Positions 50,845-62,086 of a stretch of 64,000 nucleotides of DNA are shown one piece after another. Each line of letters starts with the position of its first letter. Position 1 is the first letter of the stretch. The notes beneath the pieces were generated by a model, which saw only the letters and a list, made by a program, of their open reading frames with translations, was not told the origin of the DNA and did no database searches. The DNA comes from Magicicada septendecula. Its lineage: Eukaryota; Arthropoda; Insecta; Hemiptera; Cicadidae. A program made the translations under genes and the position numbers. The DNA is taken from positions 49,733,454-49,797,453 of the forward strand of contig CM068370.1 of the NCBI GenBank assembly GCA_034769895.1, given 5' to 3'.

Positions 50845-51190
50845 CCCGAATGAAATTTTACAAAACTGTGGCTGTCCCCACATTCCTGTATGCTAGTGAG
50901 ACATGGACTCATGGTAAAAGGGACCTGCAGAGGATTCAGCAACTGAAATGAAATTTATAAGAGGGGCGCAAGGTTGTTCTCTCTTGGATCGGAGAAGGGA
51001 CGAGGATATTAGACGCGGTTTAAACATTGTATCATTGCACCAAAAAATTGAAGACCACAGAAGGAGATGGTGTGAACACTTGAATCGCATGCCTGATATC
51101 CGTCTAGCTGTGGCTGCCTTGGGTTATCACCATACTGGGAAAAGAGATGTCGGTAGACCGAGGAGGAGATGGGTTCCGGAACAGCTCTAA
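50845..51190 (+). pseudogene. LINE RT C-terminal remnant
   Basis: One frame reads MKFYKTVAVPTFLYASETWT (to a stop at 50948) and the next MKFIRGAQGCSLLDRRRDED, IEDHRRRWCEHLNRM, GYHHTGKRDVGRPRRRW and then stop. This is the LINE C-terminus in order: FYK-VAVP-LLY-SE-W, MKF-R---G-, RWC-H--RM, VGRPRRRW. Two frames are separated by one shift near 50945. The end is intact and is followed within 20 bases by a GAT-triplet tract. Confidence 0.85.
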
Positions 51191-51208
51191 GGCCTAGACC
51201 TTGGAGTG

Positions 51209-51290
51209 ATGATGGTGATGATGATGATGATGATGATGATGATGGTGATGATGATGGTGGTGGTGGTGGTGGCGGTGGTGGTGGTGGTGA
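51209..51290. repeat. (GAT)n/(GGT)n microsatellite, LINE tail
   Basis: GATGATGAT triplets grade into GGTGGT. The tract starts 18 bases after the LINE stop codon at about 51190, so it is best read as the expanded 3' tail. Confidence 0.93.
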
Positions 51291-51338
51291 AAGCGATATC
51301 TCAGCCAAATAAATATTTTCCCGGTTCAGCTGTACGCA

Positions 51339-51342
<4 letters not shown>

Positions 51343-51374
<32 letters not shown>
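51343..51374. repeat. (CA)n microsatellite
   Basis: About 15 CA units on the plus strand. Confidence 0.9.
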
Positions 51375-51375
<1 letters not shown>

Positions 51376-51418
51376 CGTATATATGAACTTGATCTTAGCC
51401 TCGTGCTGCTGGCGTTAA

Positions 51419-51555
51419 CATTGTTAGAATCAGTGATAACCGGGCTGTTAGGCCGTGTTCAGGTTATTTGGCGAACAGCTGCCAAACGCAAACAATATTT
51501 TGCATTGAAGATGGCCTCCGGCGGTGGGACCCGACTATTAGTAATTCTAACAATG
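51419..51555. mobile_element. Short MITE-like element, 137 bp
   Basis: The ends are CATTGTTAGAATCAGTGATA and, reverse-complemented, CATTGTTAGAATTACTAATA: a 12-base perfect terminal inverted repeat extending imperfectly to about 20. The interior is GC-richer (gctgttaggccgtg, gaagatggcctccggcgg). There is no coding capacity, and I could not fix a target duplication. Confidence 0.6.
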
Positions 51556-51665
51556 AAAATGTATCTCTGAACGTGTATCATGTTTGAGTGTGTCTCACCT
51601 CTTCATCGCCCGATCCGTTTTCTTCATCCCCTGCTTAGACATGCTATCTAAAGACATACGTATAA

Positions 51666-52375
51666 AGCCGGCTACGCACTATCCGTCGCCGCTGTCCAGC
51701 GTGCCCGACGTCGGTGGTGGATGTGCAAACCACACTGTCGTGCAACTCGTCCAGCGTGCCAGACGTTCTTTAATTCTCGTTGTGTTATGTCATTTTACAA
51801 ACGACGTAATCTGCCGATGATACATCCCACAGACATCTATTTAATTTATATTTTTAGATACATTTTGATGTTATTTCACGGTCCATTATGAATTGTAATT
51901 AAATCAAATTAATAATAACAATATTTAAAATAATAATAGCTAATGATATTTGAATGTAGGCCTATTATGTAAGCGAAGAATAAACTAAACTAAATATTAA
52001 ACTGAAATTTTATCTGAATCGTTACTTATTAAATATAAACTAAAGAATGGTTGTAACGTAAGATTAAACAGTAAACATTTATTAAACGAATGTGCTCTAA
52101 AAACATGTACTGTACTTGCTCGAAAATGACGATTTGATAGACAGCAAGCGTACGCATGATCAAACATGCACGATTCCTTGAGATCCGTCAACACTACACA
52201 CGATCCATTCGCACGTAGTGCGGCTTGACCTGATGGTCTTGCTGGACTCATTTTTCGTCGTTCACATCCTTCAAAAAAGACACGACGTGCGGATGGATGT
52301 GAAAGCTACGCACTGTCGTTTATGACTTGCTGTCCGTCATGACGTCCAGCGGGGATGGTTAGTGCATAGCCGGCT
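51666..52375. mobile_element. PIF/Harbinger-like MITE, 710 bp, TAA target duplication
   Basis: The left end reads AGCCGGCTACGCACTA and the right end, reverse-complemented, AGCCGGCTATGCACTA. The similarity continues into a gtc-agcg region for tens of bases. TAA lies just outside both ends (51663-51665 and 52376-52378). A 3-bp TWA duplication is characteristic of PIF/Harbinger. No transposase is encoded. An hAT-type 8-bp duplication was looked for and not seen. Confidence 0.7.
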
Positions 52376-52899
52376 TAATGTGAATGCGTGAGTGTTATGC
52401 CACACGTACGAAGCAAGACTACACGCGTCACTTTTATACGTTTGATGAAAATTCTCGCCACCCGAACTGCGTAAATGTAAATGTCAGTGGAAAGTGGCAG
52501 CCACAACGAATATAATATTATTTGGGCACAAAATTCATACTATTCCTCTTAAAGCATGGGGAAGCAGTAATATTTCTTGAAGCCACAGACATTGGGGTAA
52601 ATATGATAAGCGGAGTATAAAATCATGGATGGCTCTGTGAATGTAGAATAAGAGAGAAACAAATTTAAGAAACATTTTAGTAGTAGTACTCATTAAATTA
52701 CTAAATTAATAACTAATTAAACAAATAAAGTTAATTCAAAACTTATGTTGACATTCTATCAAAATTTATTGCCATCTTTAGGTCGGTTATAAAAAAATTA
52801 CGTCGATAAAAGATTGTCTTTTTCACGGAGTGTGAAAGTACGATAACAATATAGCAGATAAAGAGTGTGTGTTTATTTCGTAATTAAAATTTATTAAAT

Positions 52900-53121
52900 A
52901 TAAGTATGTCACTACCGGCTTGAAACACAAAGTTTTTTGTTGGTAAAAACGTACAAGTTTACCTTGTAGCCTTAACCAGTTTTCGCTTATTATAAGCTTC
53001 GTCAGAAAAGCGAATTATTATAAGCTTATAATAAGCGAAAACTGGTTCAAGCTACAAGTAAAACTTTTACTTTTTTACCAATAAAAACTCTGTGTTCCGA
53101 GTCGGTAGTGACATACTTACA
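52900..53121. mobile_element. Foldback element, arms about 100 bp
   Basis: The left arm (aagtatgtcactaccggctt ... ccagttttcgcttattataa) is complementary to the right arm (ttataataagcgaaaactgg ... tcggtagtgacatactta) with a spacer of about 20 bases centred near 53010. It has no reading frame. The arm termini carry taagtatgtcac. Confidence 0.85.
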
Positions 53122-53637
53122 TTTAGTTAATCAACGGACACGCTATGACCACAACAAAATCCAAGAATAAAATTTATTATTACCTAAGGAAATACTTGCT
53201 ATCGAGTAATTTAAAATTTTCCTCGTTGTTAATATATAAGCCGAGTTCAATTTGCTTTAAATATTAATAGCCTCAGCATGTTTTTAAAGTTGACTTCACA
53301 AGAACCGGTAAAGATGAATAATTTCGTACGTACTGCCCGTGCACTGGTTTTGTCGCTTTAATTTAGATAAGTACGAAAAATGACCGAATGGATCAATTCA
53401 GATGCAAGTAACGCGAGTTTAGTTGTTTCATTATCAATTAGTGACGTTTTTTTTAAAATTTTAACAATCTTTTAAACATTTCATCGTACTGTAGTGTTAG
53501 TACAAAGTACAAAAAAAGGCGAAACACACCATGGCTAAACCTCGAGCTGAAATTTATAAAAAACTATCCGAGTATTACAAAATTTTAATCCGTGCTGCTC
53601 CGAGTGTTTTGAACGCGCAATGTAACATACGAGTATG
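53122..53637. other. Unassigned sequence
   Basis: No gene or repeat recognised. Confidence 0.4.
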
Positions 53638-54410
53638 TTATCTTCTTCTTCTTCTTCTTCTTCTTCTTCTTCTTTTTCTTCACTTCATGTTTTAGGCGTT
53701 CTGCCTGTTATGGTTCCCACCTTTTCCTTGGTCTACCTAAATTTCTTCTTCCTCTGTATTTTCTAGCTTTTACTGGAATCCTGTATTGTTGCATTCTTTC
53801 TAAATATTCTTGCCGCTTGTTTCTATTAAATTTTATCTTTTCATTTAAGTTGAATAACTGAAGTTCTTGTCTAATCGCTTCATTTCTTATGCCTGAATTC
53901 GATTTTCTTGTGCCTTTGTCGTTACCTATGTTTCGCTGCCATATATAAGTGCGGGGACAGCCATTGTTGTATAAAATTCCAACATTGTCTCTTTCCTGGG
54001 TTTATTTTTCAGGCATCGACTGATAGTTCCACAAATACGGTTAAAAAGTACTAATTTGTTTGGTCAATATCTTTACTGTAATCGAAGCAAATATCACAAG
54101 CTAGGTATTCAAAATGTTTTATTTGATCCAGTGTTTTATCGCTTAAGATGATTTTGTCTCTTATTGGCTCTTTTCCTGGGAAAGCCATTATTTTTGTTTT
54201 AGGAATTGAAATTTTTAAATTGTATCCTTCGCTAATTTGCTGCAGTTTGTATAATCCCTTTTGCAATTCTTCCTCTTTTTTCCCAATTAGTGTGAGGCCG
54301 TCAGCATATAAAATTACATACATATAAATCTTTGTCTTCATAAAAAAGTTATTATTTTTTCTAAACGAACTTTCCTCGCCGCGAGTCAACCTTAGTATCG
54401 TCTTCACTGC
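53638..54410 (-). pseudogene. LINE reverse transcriptase C-terminal half with AAG tail
   Basis: The minus-strand frame starting at about 54407 reads VILYADGLTLIGKKEEELQK, LKISIPKTKIMAFPGKEPI, LSDKTLDQIKHFEYLA, then in other frames LFNRICGTISRCLKNKPRKE, LEFYTTMAVPALIYGSETWV and RNLGRPRKRWEP. The motif C aspartates are altered (YADG for YADD), so the RT is inactive. The end is followed by an (AAG)n tail on the minus strand (TTC on plus, 53640-53675). Confidence 0.85.
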
Positions 54411-54464
54411 CTTTGTCTCTGTACTTACATTTAACTATGTCTTAGGCTCTCACGGCCGTCGTCG

Positions 54465-54735
54465 ACTCTGTTACAGCTCTGACTCATTTCCGGGATATAA
54501 TCGGCGGTGTAATGCTGTCGACTGGCCCCACCGTTGGAGGCCATTTTCATTGTAACGATTTACGCTGTACTGTGGAAACTGGCGAACACCGTGCGTTTTA
54601 CCTTCTTTACGTTTACACGATTTACAGTTACCGTTTTAAACAGTTACACTGAATACGGTCTCCAGTGGTGGGGCCAATCGACAGCATTAGACGACGGACT
54701 AGTGGCACGGCAGTGAGTCAGACCTTTAACAGAGT
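54465..54735. mobile_element. MITE-like element with about 80-bp inverted arms
   Basis: The left arm (actctgttacagctctgact, aatgctgtcgactggcccca) is complementary to the right arm (tggggccaatcgacagcatt, agtcagacctttaacagagt). The element is about 271 bp with no transposase and lies between two LINE fragments. A target duplication was not identified. Confidence 0.65.
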
Positions 54736-54740
54736 TACAC

Positions 54741-55015
54741 TGAACTGGTTTTGAAACTGCTCAAAAGTGTACAGGGCTGTAGTTTCTCTCCAACACTGTT
54801 TAATATTTATTTGGACGATGTCACTCGTAGGTGGTAAAGCATTTACCCATCAACAGGTATTTCTCTAGGACAAAGCGAATTTGTTAATACGCTGCTGTTT
54901 GCTGATGACCTGCTGCTTATAGATACCACCGAAAATGGTTTGCAAAGAGCACTACACAATGTACAACGGTGCTCGATTCAGTATATAACTTAAGAACTTC
55001 CACAAGGACCTGACT
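54741..55015 (+). pseudogene. LINE RT fragment A (motifs B and C)
   Basis: The plus strand reads QGCSFSPTLFNIYLDDVTRR then stop, SLGQSEFVNTLLFADDLLLI and ENGLQRALHNVQRCS. These are motif B (GCS-SPTLFNIYLDD) and motif C (LLFADDLLLI) of a LINE RT. It is truncated after about 55010. Bases 54804-54942 are duplicated at 55899-56037. Confidence 0.8.
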
Positions 55016-55603
55016 GAATTGATTTTCCTACACTTCATTGTTCAAACGTATACACAAATACTTGTAATAAACCTGTCTGTATATTTTAAATAATGTTAAC
55101 ACTATATTAGTGTACATAAATAAAAATATAATAAAATAGCCTAAAAATTAAGAGATTAACAAACTTCGTCAACTTTTTTCGAACTTCTGGGGGGGGGGGG
55201 CTGCTTCTGAACTGGCAGCCAGAATATCGGCGTATGCAAGAGTACTACATATCCCTGCAGTTTTAGTCGTATGTATAAAAAGTGTACAGTTTCCTTGCAC
55301 TGTGTAACGGCTTCGTCAACTGTACACCCCACCATAACCGTAAATAACGATATATCATAATTTAAATAAGGAAATAAATATGATTTCATGCAAGCATCTG
55401 AATAAAGCATTTTATTTATTATATCCCAAGGTGATTAAGTCTGTTTAATTAAAAAAAAAATCAATTAAGTAACATCAAATCACATCACATTATATAGATT
55501 TTGGCTCACACAACGTGGGGGCAAACAATCCTTCATACTTTACATTATAATATAAATATAAAAATAAGTGTAAGCATAATAGATTGTATTGGATTCGCTG
55601 ACA
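55016..55603. other. Unassigned sequence
   Basis: AT-rich with a G-run of 10 near 55191. No gene recognised. Confidence 0.4.
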
Positions 55604-55643
55604 ATTGTTGTTGTTGTTGTTGTTGTTGCTGTTGTTCTTGTTC

Positions 55644-55735
<92 letters not shown>

Positions 55736-55750
55736 CTTCTTCTTCTTCTT

Positions 55751-55836
<86 letters not shown>

Positions 55837-55840
55837 TACT
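55604..55840. repeat. Compound (TTG)n(TTC)n(TTA)n microsatellite
   Basis: About 43 TTG-type triplets (with TTC and CTG interruptions) change to about 14 TTC and then about 18 TTA triplets in sharp blocks. Long homopolymeric reading frames in all frames are artefacts. Confidence 0.97.
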
Positions 55841-55898
55841 ATCAATTATTTTATTACTATTAACTTATTATTATTTTAACGTATTATTATTAATACAG

Positions 55899-56037
55899 TA
55901 TTTATTTGGACGATGTCACTCGTAGGTGGTAAAGCATTTACCCACCAACAAGTATTTCTCTAGGGCAAAGCGAATTTGTTAATACGCTGCTGTTTGCAGA
56001 CGACCTGCTGCTTACGGATACCACCGACAACGGTTTG
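55899..56037 (+). pseudogene. LINE RT fragment B (duplicate of fragment A)
   Basis: This 139-base stretch is a near copy of 54804-54942 and reads YLDDVTRRW then stop, SLGQSEFVNTLLFADDLLLT. It differs by a few substitutions. Confidence 0.8.
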
Positions 56038-56427
56038 AAATTATGTAAAACCCTTTTCGCTCGAGCTACGTTTGTCCTCGTCCGTCGTCATACTGAGAGA
56101 CAATTATTGGCCGTCGTCTCCACCTGGATACACGTACAAGGTTGGTGGTGTGTAGTTTGTGTACCGTTGACGGATAACGAGCACCTAGTGTTTGCAAAAC
56201 CATCGTAGTTCCTTTGCGTGTCACACACCGCAAGAAAGAAGAAGTATTCTTATACCGGTTTTGTAAAATGAATTCTATAAGTAAGTTGAGGTGTTACAGA
56301 GTGAACTGTCAAGACTAGCCCAGGTCTCCGTTTTTCGTGATCAACGATAATAGGCCGAACAACCTCTCCGGCTTTCATAACTGCCGCCACTTGTACCTGT
56401 GGTGTTAGAACTAGTAAGTTACCTGAG
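56038..56427. other. Intervening segment with minus-strand open frame
   Basis: About 390 bases of non-LINE sequence lie between fragments B and C. The minus-strand frame (56459-56250) reads VQVAAVMKAGEVVRPIIVDH and HSVTPQLTYRIHFTKPV. It is not LINE-like and I do not recognise it. It starts inside fragment C, so its start is not natural. An exon-like or foreign insert is possible. Confidence 0.3.
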
Positions 56428-57155
56428 GCTGGCGACCTGCTGCTTACAGATATCACCAAAAATGGTTTGCAAAGAGCGCTACATAATTTACAACGCTGTT
56501 CGATTCAGTATAACTTAAGAATTTCCACAAGCAAAAACGAAGGTGATGGCTTTCCTGGGAAGCAGTACTGTAAGAGCCAAAAATAATGATTCACAACCAT
56601 CTAATTGAACAAGTCTCTCACTTTAACTACCTAAGGTATAATATATCATATGAGATCAATAGAGACACAGACAGTAAACTACATAAGTTTCAAATGATGT
56701 GCGGCACCTTAAGAAGAACACTAAAAAACAAGACGCGGAAAGATACTGAGCTCAAGTTTCACAAGGTAATGGCTGTCCCTATGCTTCTGTATGGAAGTGA
56801 GTCATGGATAATGAGAAAGCCGCACACAAGCAGCGGAGATGAAATTTCTAAGATCGGTCAAAGTTTGTTCTCAACAAGATCGATTTATAAAATGAAGAGA
56901 TTACAAAAGAGTTGGAAGTAGGCTATACAATTTAAATGAGAAAATACAGTTGCATAGAAGAAATTGGAATGACCATCTGGATGGTACGGATGATCGAAAA
57001 CTACCAAAAGCGGCAATTATATACACAAACCAGCTGGAAGAAGAAGCGTAGGGAGACCAAAGAAAATATGTGAATAAATCCTATGAAGCCGGAACAGGTC
57101 ATCAAAGCCTAATCCTTGTTGGGGAAGAAGAAGAAGAAGAAGAAGAAGAAGAGAA
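56428..57155 (+). pseudogene. LINE RT fragment C to the 3' end, with GAA tail
   Basis: The plus strand reads GDLLLTDITKNGLQRALHNL, then EQVSHFNYLRYNISYEI, TRKDTELKFHKVMAVPMLLY, GSESWIMRKPHTSSGDEIS, LHRRNWNDHLDGTDDRKLPK and RNRSSKPNPCW-like tail. These follow motif C through FYK-MAVPMLLYGSE-W to the 3' end in LINE order, with stops and shifts. The (GAA)n tail lies at 57124-57155. The first part overlaps the last part of fragment B by about 38 bases. Confidence 0.85.
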
Positions 57156-58660
57156 GACACTACTACAAACTCATAAATCAGAAAAGGTAAAGCCAGATGG
57201 ATTTAAATGACAACAAACTTTGTTTGTGTAAAAAAAAAATATATACAGTGTATTAAAAAATCACACACACATACACCAATGTGTATAGAGTATGGCTGTG
57301 AGAAAATTTGTATATCATCATAATGAGAAACAGACACGATTTGATAAAATGCTGTTCGTCATTTTAAATTCTACTTTGGGTCAGGTGATGCTAAGAAAAA
57401 AACAGAGGTAAATGTTTATAACAATGTTATACTCAAATGTCTAGTTTGAAAACACATTTAATGAACAACTTATATCTATAAACAAATAACGTGAGTGAAA
57501 TTAAAGGGTACTGTATTAGTTTTATATAAAAGTACGTAATTGCCACATATAAAAACAAACATAAAAAACTTTCTTCACTCAGTCTTACAAACACATAACT
57601 TTGAAATGTTTATGAACAAGGCCTAATTCTTGTTCGTTAAGAAGAAGAAGACAAAAGTGTATGAATTTCTTTTGATAGCGAAATGTTGAAGACTCAGCTG
57701 TGCAATTCTCCGCGGCCGTTTGGCCCTTTTTTTTTTGTAGATGCCTTTCGTGTACCGTGTGGCTGAAACGCTACCACATCTAGTTCTGTCTTAGTGTAAC
57801 AAATGTGAATCCGACTGAAAATGTCTGGAATCAACGCGAGAGTGATCAGCCTGAAATTCACCCTATATATTGTAAAGAAACTGTTTACGTGGGTTGTAAA
57901 AATTAAAGTTTTGATGTTGTTTGGTGTTAATTGTGTCAAAATGTAACTGCTCTGTCGTTTACGGGTAAACCGTATTTCGCTCTGCTGCATTCAAATGTTG
58001 CCGCCTCGCCACCTGATTGGCGCACGGCTTTCTGCAGTGTTGACTCGGCTAGCGTCTTGCTTTAACGCCTTCACTTCAATAATTCTTAGTTGTTATTATA
58101 AACTAACTGAATCAAACATACAGAATTGCAGATTGAGAACATTTATTAACCTTTTAGAATATTTCAATTACTTTATAGTACATCAAATTCATTTTCTGCA
58201 CCGGCTATTACACTTGTTCGGTTGGTACTTGCTCAGTTCAGTGTTTGTATACAAGTTACTCTGACGTTAATATACAGTTAGATATATAATTTTTCTCAGG
58301 GGTGTTAAAAAGTCCTTTCGGCTACAGAAATATATACTTACGGCTAACACACACAAAGTTATGACAATTCTTAATACTAATTACATAAACAAATTAATAT
58401 ATCATTGTATTCAATTAAGTAATTACCAATGAAAACTTGTAAAGAAATTTTGGGTTAGGTCTCGTTTGTCAAATTTTAGTTATCAAAAGGTTCGTCAATT
58501 ATTTATTATATTTTACTTTTAATAATGGCTAATTGATTAAAGTTTAAATAGCGAATTTAATAAAGCATTTATTTCTGAATCGGAATAGTGATCAGTGAAG
58601 TGAAATAGTTATTTTAATTCTGACCAAAAAATTTGTGAATTCGATTATGGGATAATGTTT
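57156..58660. other. Unassigned AT-rich sequence with a LINE-tail relic
   Basis: At 57618-57655 aacaaggcctaattcttgtt, then gaagaagaag, repeats the LINE end at 57105-57135, so it is a second, minimal 3' tail. The rest holds no recognised gene. A minus-strand CCAAT (GCGCCAATCAGG, near 58012) is followed downstream by CAATATATAGGG (near 57862), but their distance is large. Confidence 0.4.
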
Positions 58661-58950
58661 ATACTCATCGGTTTTCCTGCTGAAGATCCTGATGTCGTCT
58701 TTTTCTATGAATAACTCCTGGGCTGTCGTCTTCTTCTACTCTCCAGAAGTTTATTTCCCTCGTCTCGATGTTTCTCCTCGCTGACTCAGGCCTCGTATTT
58801 CTTCGGTTGTCGTCCGTCTTCTTCTATTATGATGTTCCAATGATCTTCAGTTGGTGTCCGTTGTTGTCTCTCTTCGTCACTGCGTCGTTCCGTCTTCTTC
58901 AGATAATTACGGTTGGTTAATTAATTTTTTATAAACAAAATTTTGTTCAG
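58661..58950 (-). other. Purine-rich (minus strand) block
   Basis: The plus strand is rich in gtcgtc, cttcttct and gtccgtcttc. On the minus strand it is a run of gaagaagac/gacgacaac purine-rich repeats. It lies at the far 3' side of the Gag-bearing element and could hold its polypurine tract. The ends are undefined. Confidence 0.3.
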
Positions 58951-58959
58951 GATTCCCTG

Positions 58960-61900
58960 GACTATTGTAGTTATCTCCATCAGGTTTAATTTACTTTAAT
59001 AAAGTAAAAATTTATTAACTCCATCAAGTTAAAATTTACTGTAATAATAATATTTTAATACGAGAGCTCCTCGATCCACTCTCTAGCGTTGGTCAATGAA
59101 CATTACTGAAAATCTAACGGTTTTTTGGCAATAAACTTCTTGTTGCTATGGTTACCTAATAAATTATGCTAATTTTCATTGGTTATTAACTTAAGTCATT
59201 GTTATGATTTAACGTCTTTTCTAGTCTAATTTTACCAAAATATCTTCAAATGAAGATTACTATCTTATACTAATAGCTAGAGTTATTACATGAGTGCCAT
59301 TCTTCCTAATTTTTCATGATGATCATTTTGATATCCCTCATGCCCACATTTGAATAGCTAATTACATTTTTACTATTTTCCATATTTATATTTTACATAT
59401 ATTTTATTCAAAATTATTTGTTATTCATATTTTTTGGTACTAGGAATACTCACTTAATCGGTTTAACCATTTGGCATATTCTGCCTTAACTTTGGATTAT
59501 TATTTGTTCTCAAAATTACTAAATTTATATTCAACAGTTTGGCCTAGAGCCTAGATTTTGTTCTACTCCCACCTAACATTTCTTAATAACATATCTGGTA
59601 ATTCTAATACAATTTTATAAACAAAACAAACAATAAACATCAGTATTCCTAACTCTAATTCTTATTATGAAAGATTCCTTGTCAGGTTCTAGCCTGAAAT
59701 AACTTTTAAATACCTTTTATTTTCTCTACTGTTATCTTGCTTATCCTATAATCTACTACATTTTATGGTTTTTGAACAATAATAAAACTCTTACAATACT
59801 ACTGATAAACTGTTCCTTACATGATATGTCTTATCTACTAATTCCTTCACTTAAATACAGTGTCTGTCCTTCTTAATTTACTACTCATTCTAGTAACTTA
59901 ATTCTTACCTTATTATATAAGTCTGACATCCTATTACCTAAATTTATAAAATCACAATTAGTTTAATCTTACTTACTAAGGTACATTTTATCAAAAATTG
60001 TTTATCTGTTTATTATAGTTTGCTTATATAATATTTTATTCTACACCCCCACTGCACTTTTCCTTTCATTAGAAGGTTTTTTTTTTAATTATTATCATTC
60101 TCACTTTGTTCCATTATATGCTATACCTGGCACTTCACCACTTATTTAATTTTACACACATTTTTAACTTACTCACTTGTTTATTCACACGATTTGTCTG
60201 ATTATTTTATATCACTGTGTGATTATGGTCATGAATAACTAATTTACTTCCAAATCACTCTGATCACTTTTAGTTATTACTTAAATATTTCTTTCGTTTG
60301 GCTCAAAGCATTGTTTGTTGTCTTTGGCTATTATCATTACTATTAGTTTGGGGTATGGTTAGTTTCTAACTCCCTACCTTATATTATATAAGTACATTCT
60401 TTTATCAACAAGATATATGTGATATTATTACCTTCCATTAATCTTATTATCCTAGTTACATCTCATATACTACAAATATCAGTTCATTATTTAATTTACA
60501 ATATACTGGTCATTATTTGGGATTATTTGATTGCACTTAGGTCTCGGCTGCTTCTTCATTGTCTCTTGGTTCCTTTGGTATTTATCCGATCTACTGTGTC
60601 AGGTCATTGTCAGGTTAATAGTCATTTGTCATTTATTGGGTTACTGGGTTATTGATCTCTAAGTTTATTAGTTTTTGCCTCTTTATTCTTATCTTCAGCT
60701 TTTTATTTTATAATTAAATACAATTGAATCTTCACTACCTTATGTCATGTTACATAATGCATCGCCACCAAAATTGATTATTTCGAAACAAAGATTATTA
60801 GATTTTTTTCTGAAATCATCAATATAGTTTATTTTATCAAGTTGTTATGATTCAGGAATTCGTCAATCGCTACTTCTTCTGTATTCATTCTTTATTAAGT
60901 CATGGTTCATAATATGATAATTGGTATTATTTTCTTTCTTTATTATTCCCTTTTATGTTCTATTTCCCTAAAATTTTTCTTCTCTCTCCTTCATATAAAT
61001 TGGTACTAGCCAGAGGGCACGTGTGGCTCTATTACTCTGCTATCCATTTATACACATTTTGAGTTCAGAGGCCTTGCCTATCTGCTCAATAACATAAATA
61101 ATTGTTGGACGTATCTCAACATAAAATCATCACATAATAATATTCATAATAATTATAATAATAGTCGCTCATTTCCGACTCACATAATATTAATACAATA
61201 AAACACTTTTGGGATTAATTATTCTCTCTTTTATACATTTCATGAGTTTTTCATCTCAATAACTTATTTGGATTCCTTTGTTTAAGCTTATGGCGATATT
61301 TAATAGGCATTTTGCATTGTTTTATTAGCTTATTTTATATGGTAGTGATTTTATTTGTCATCACTTTAATGCTCATTGATATTTAAAATTAACATTGTAG
61401 CTGGTTTCTGGCTCACCTATTTTTTCATTGATTGTTCAGTTAATCTGCCAGTGTTATTTTTTATTTGATTGTTTTTGTTTCTTCTTTTGTGAAACATTAA
61501 TTTTTATCTAACCCCTTTTGTGATAGGGTTTGTTAATGATGTTATGTAGCGCCATCATTATTTGTGTAACATTTAATTATTTTATATCTCAATTTTTATG
61601 ATATTTCATTATACATATTTTCGAAATTACATGTGTTTACACATTTTGTTTCACACTTGGTCGTAAGTTTAGCCTTACTTTGTTTTGAACTTAGCTTATC
61701 TTTCTTCTAAATTCCCTTTCATTTATAATAATAATAGTTCCAATCAAATACTTATTGTAAGTTGTGCTTACATTTATTTTTGAATTTTGATAATTTTTAC
61801 CTTCAAAATTCTCTTCAATTTTCTGACACTGGTTCATAATACTTTTTCAAAGAAGACTGGTTATAAGTCCCTTTTATTTTTTTAGTTGTGATCTCACTTA

Positions 61901-62080
61901 TGACATAGGTATTGTTTTTGTTATCCTTCAATATGAGGTAGGGTATTTATTTTACTATACAATGGACCCTGTTATATACACTCATTCTTTCTTGTAAGTT
62001 AATCTTCTCATTTATATACATTAATTGGTTTGCATGGTCAGTTTACTTAAAATCAGTCCTATTTTGGATAGTATTTTGAC
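58960..62080 (-). other. T-rich non-coding block downstream of Gag
   Basis: About 3.1 kb with strong plus-strand T excess and no open frame above 80 codons. It starts directly after the Gag stop codon. A pol gene would be expected here in a Ty3/gypsy element, but no protease, RT, RNase H or integrase motif is readable. Confidence 0.45.
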
Positions 62081-62086
62081 TTAGTT

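Noticed and set aside
55501-55925. Poly-Cys, Val, Leu, Thr and Ile frames
   Set aside because: All come from the compound triplet microsatellite.
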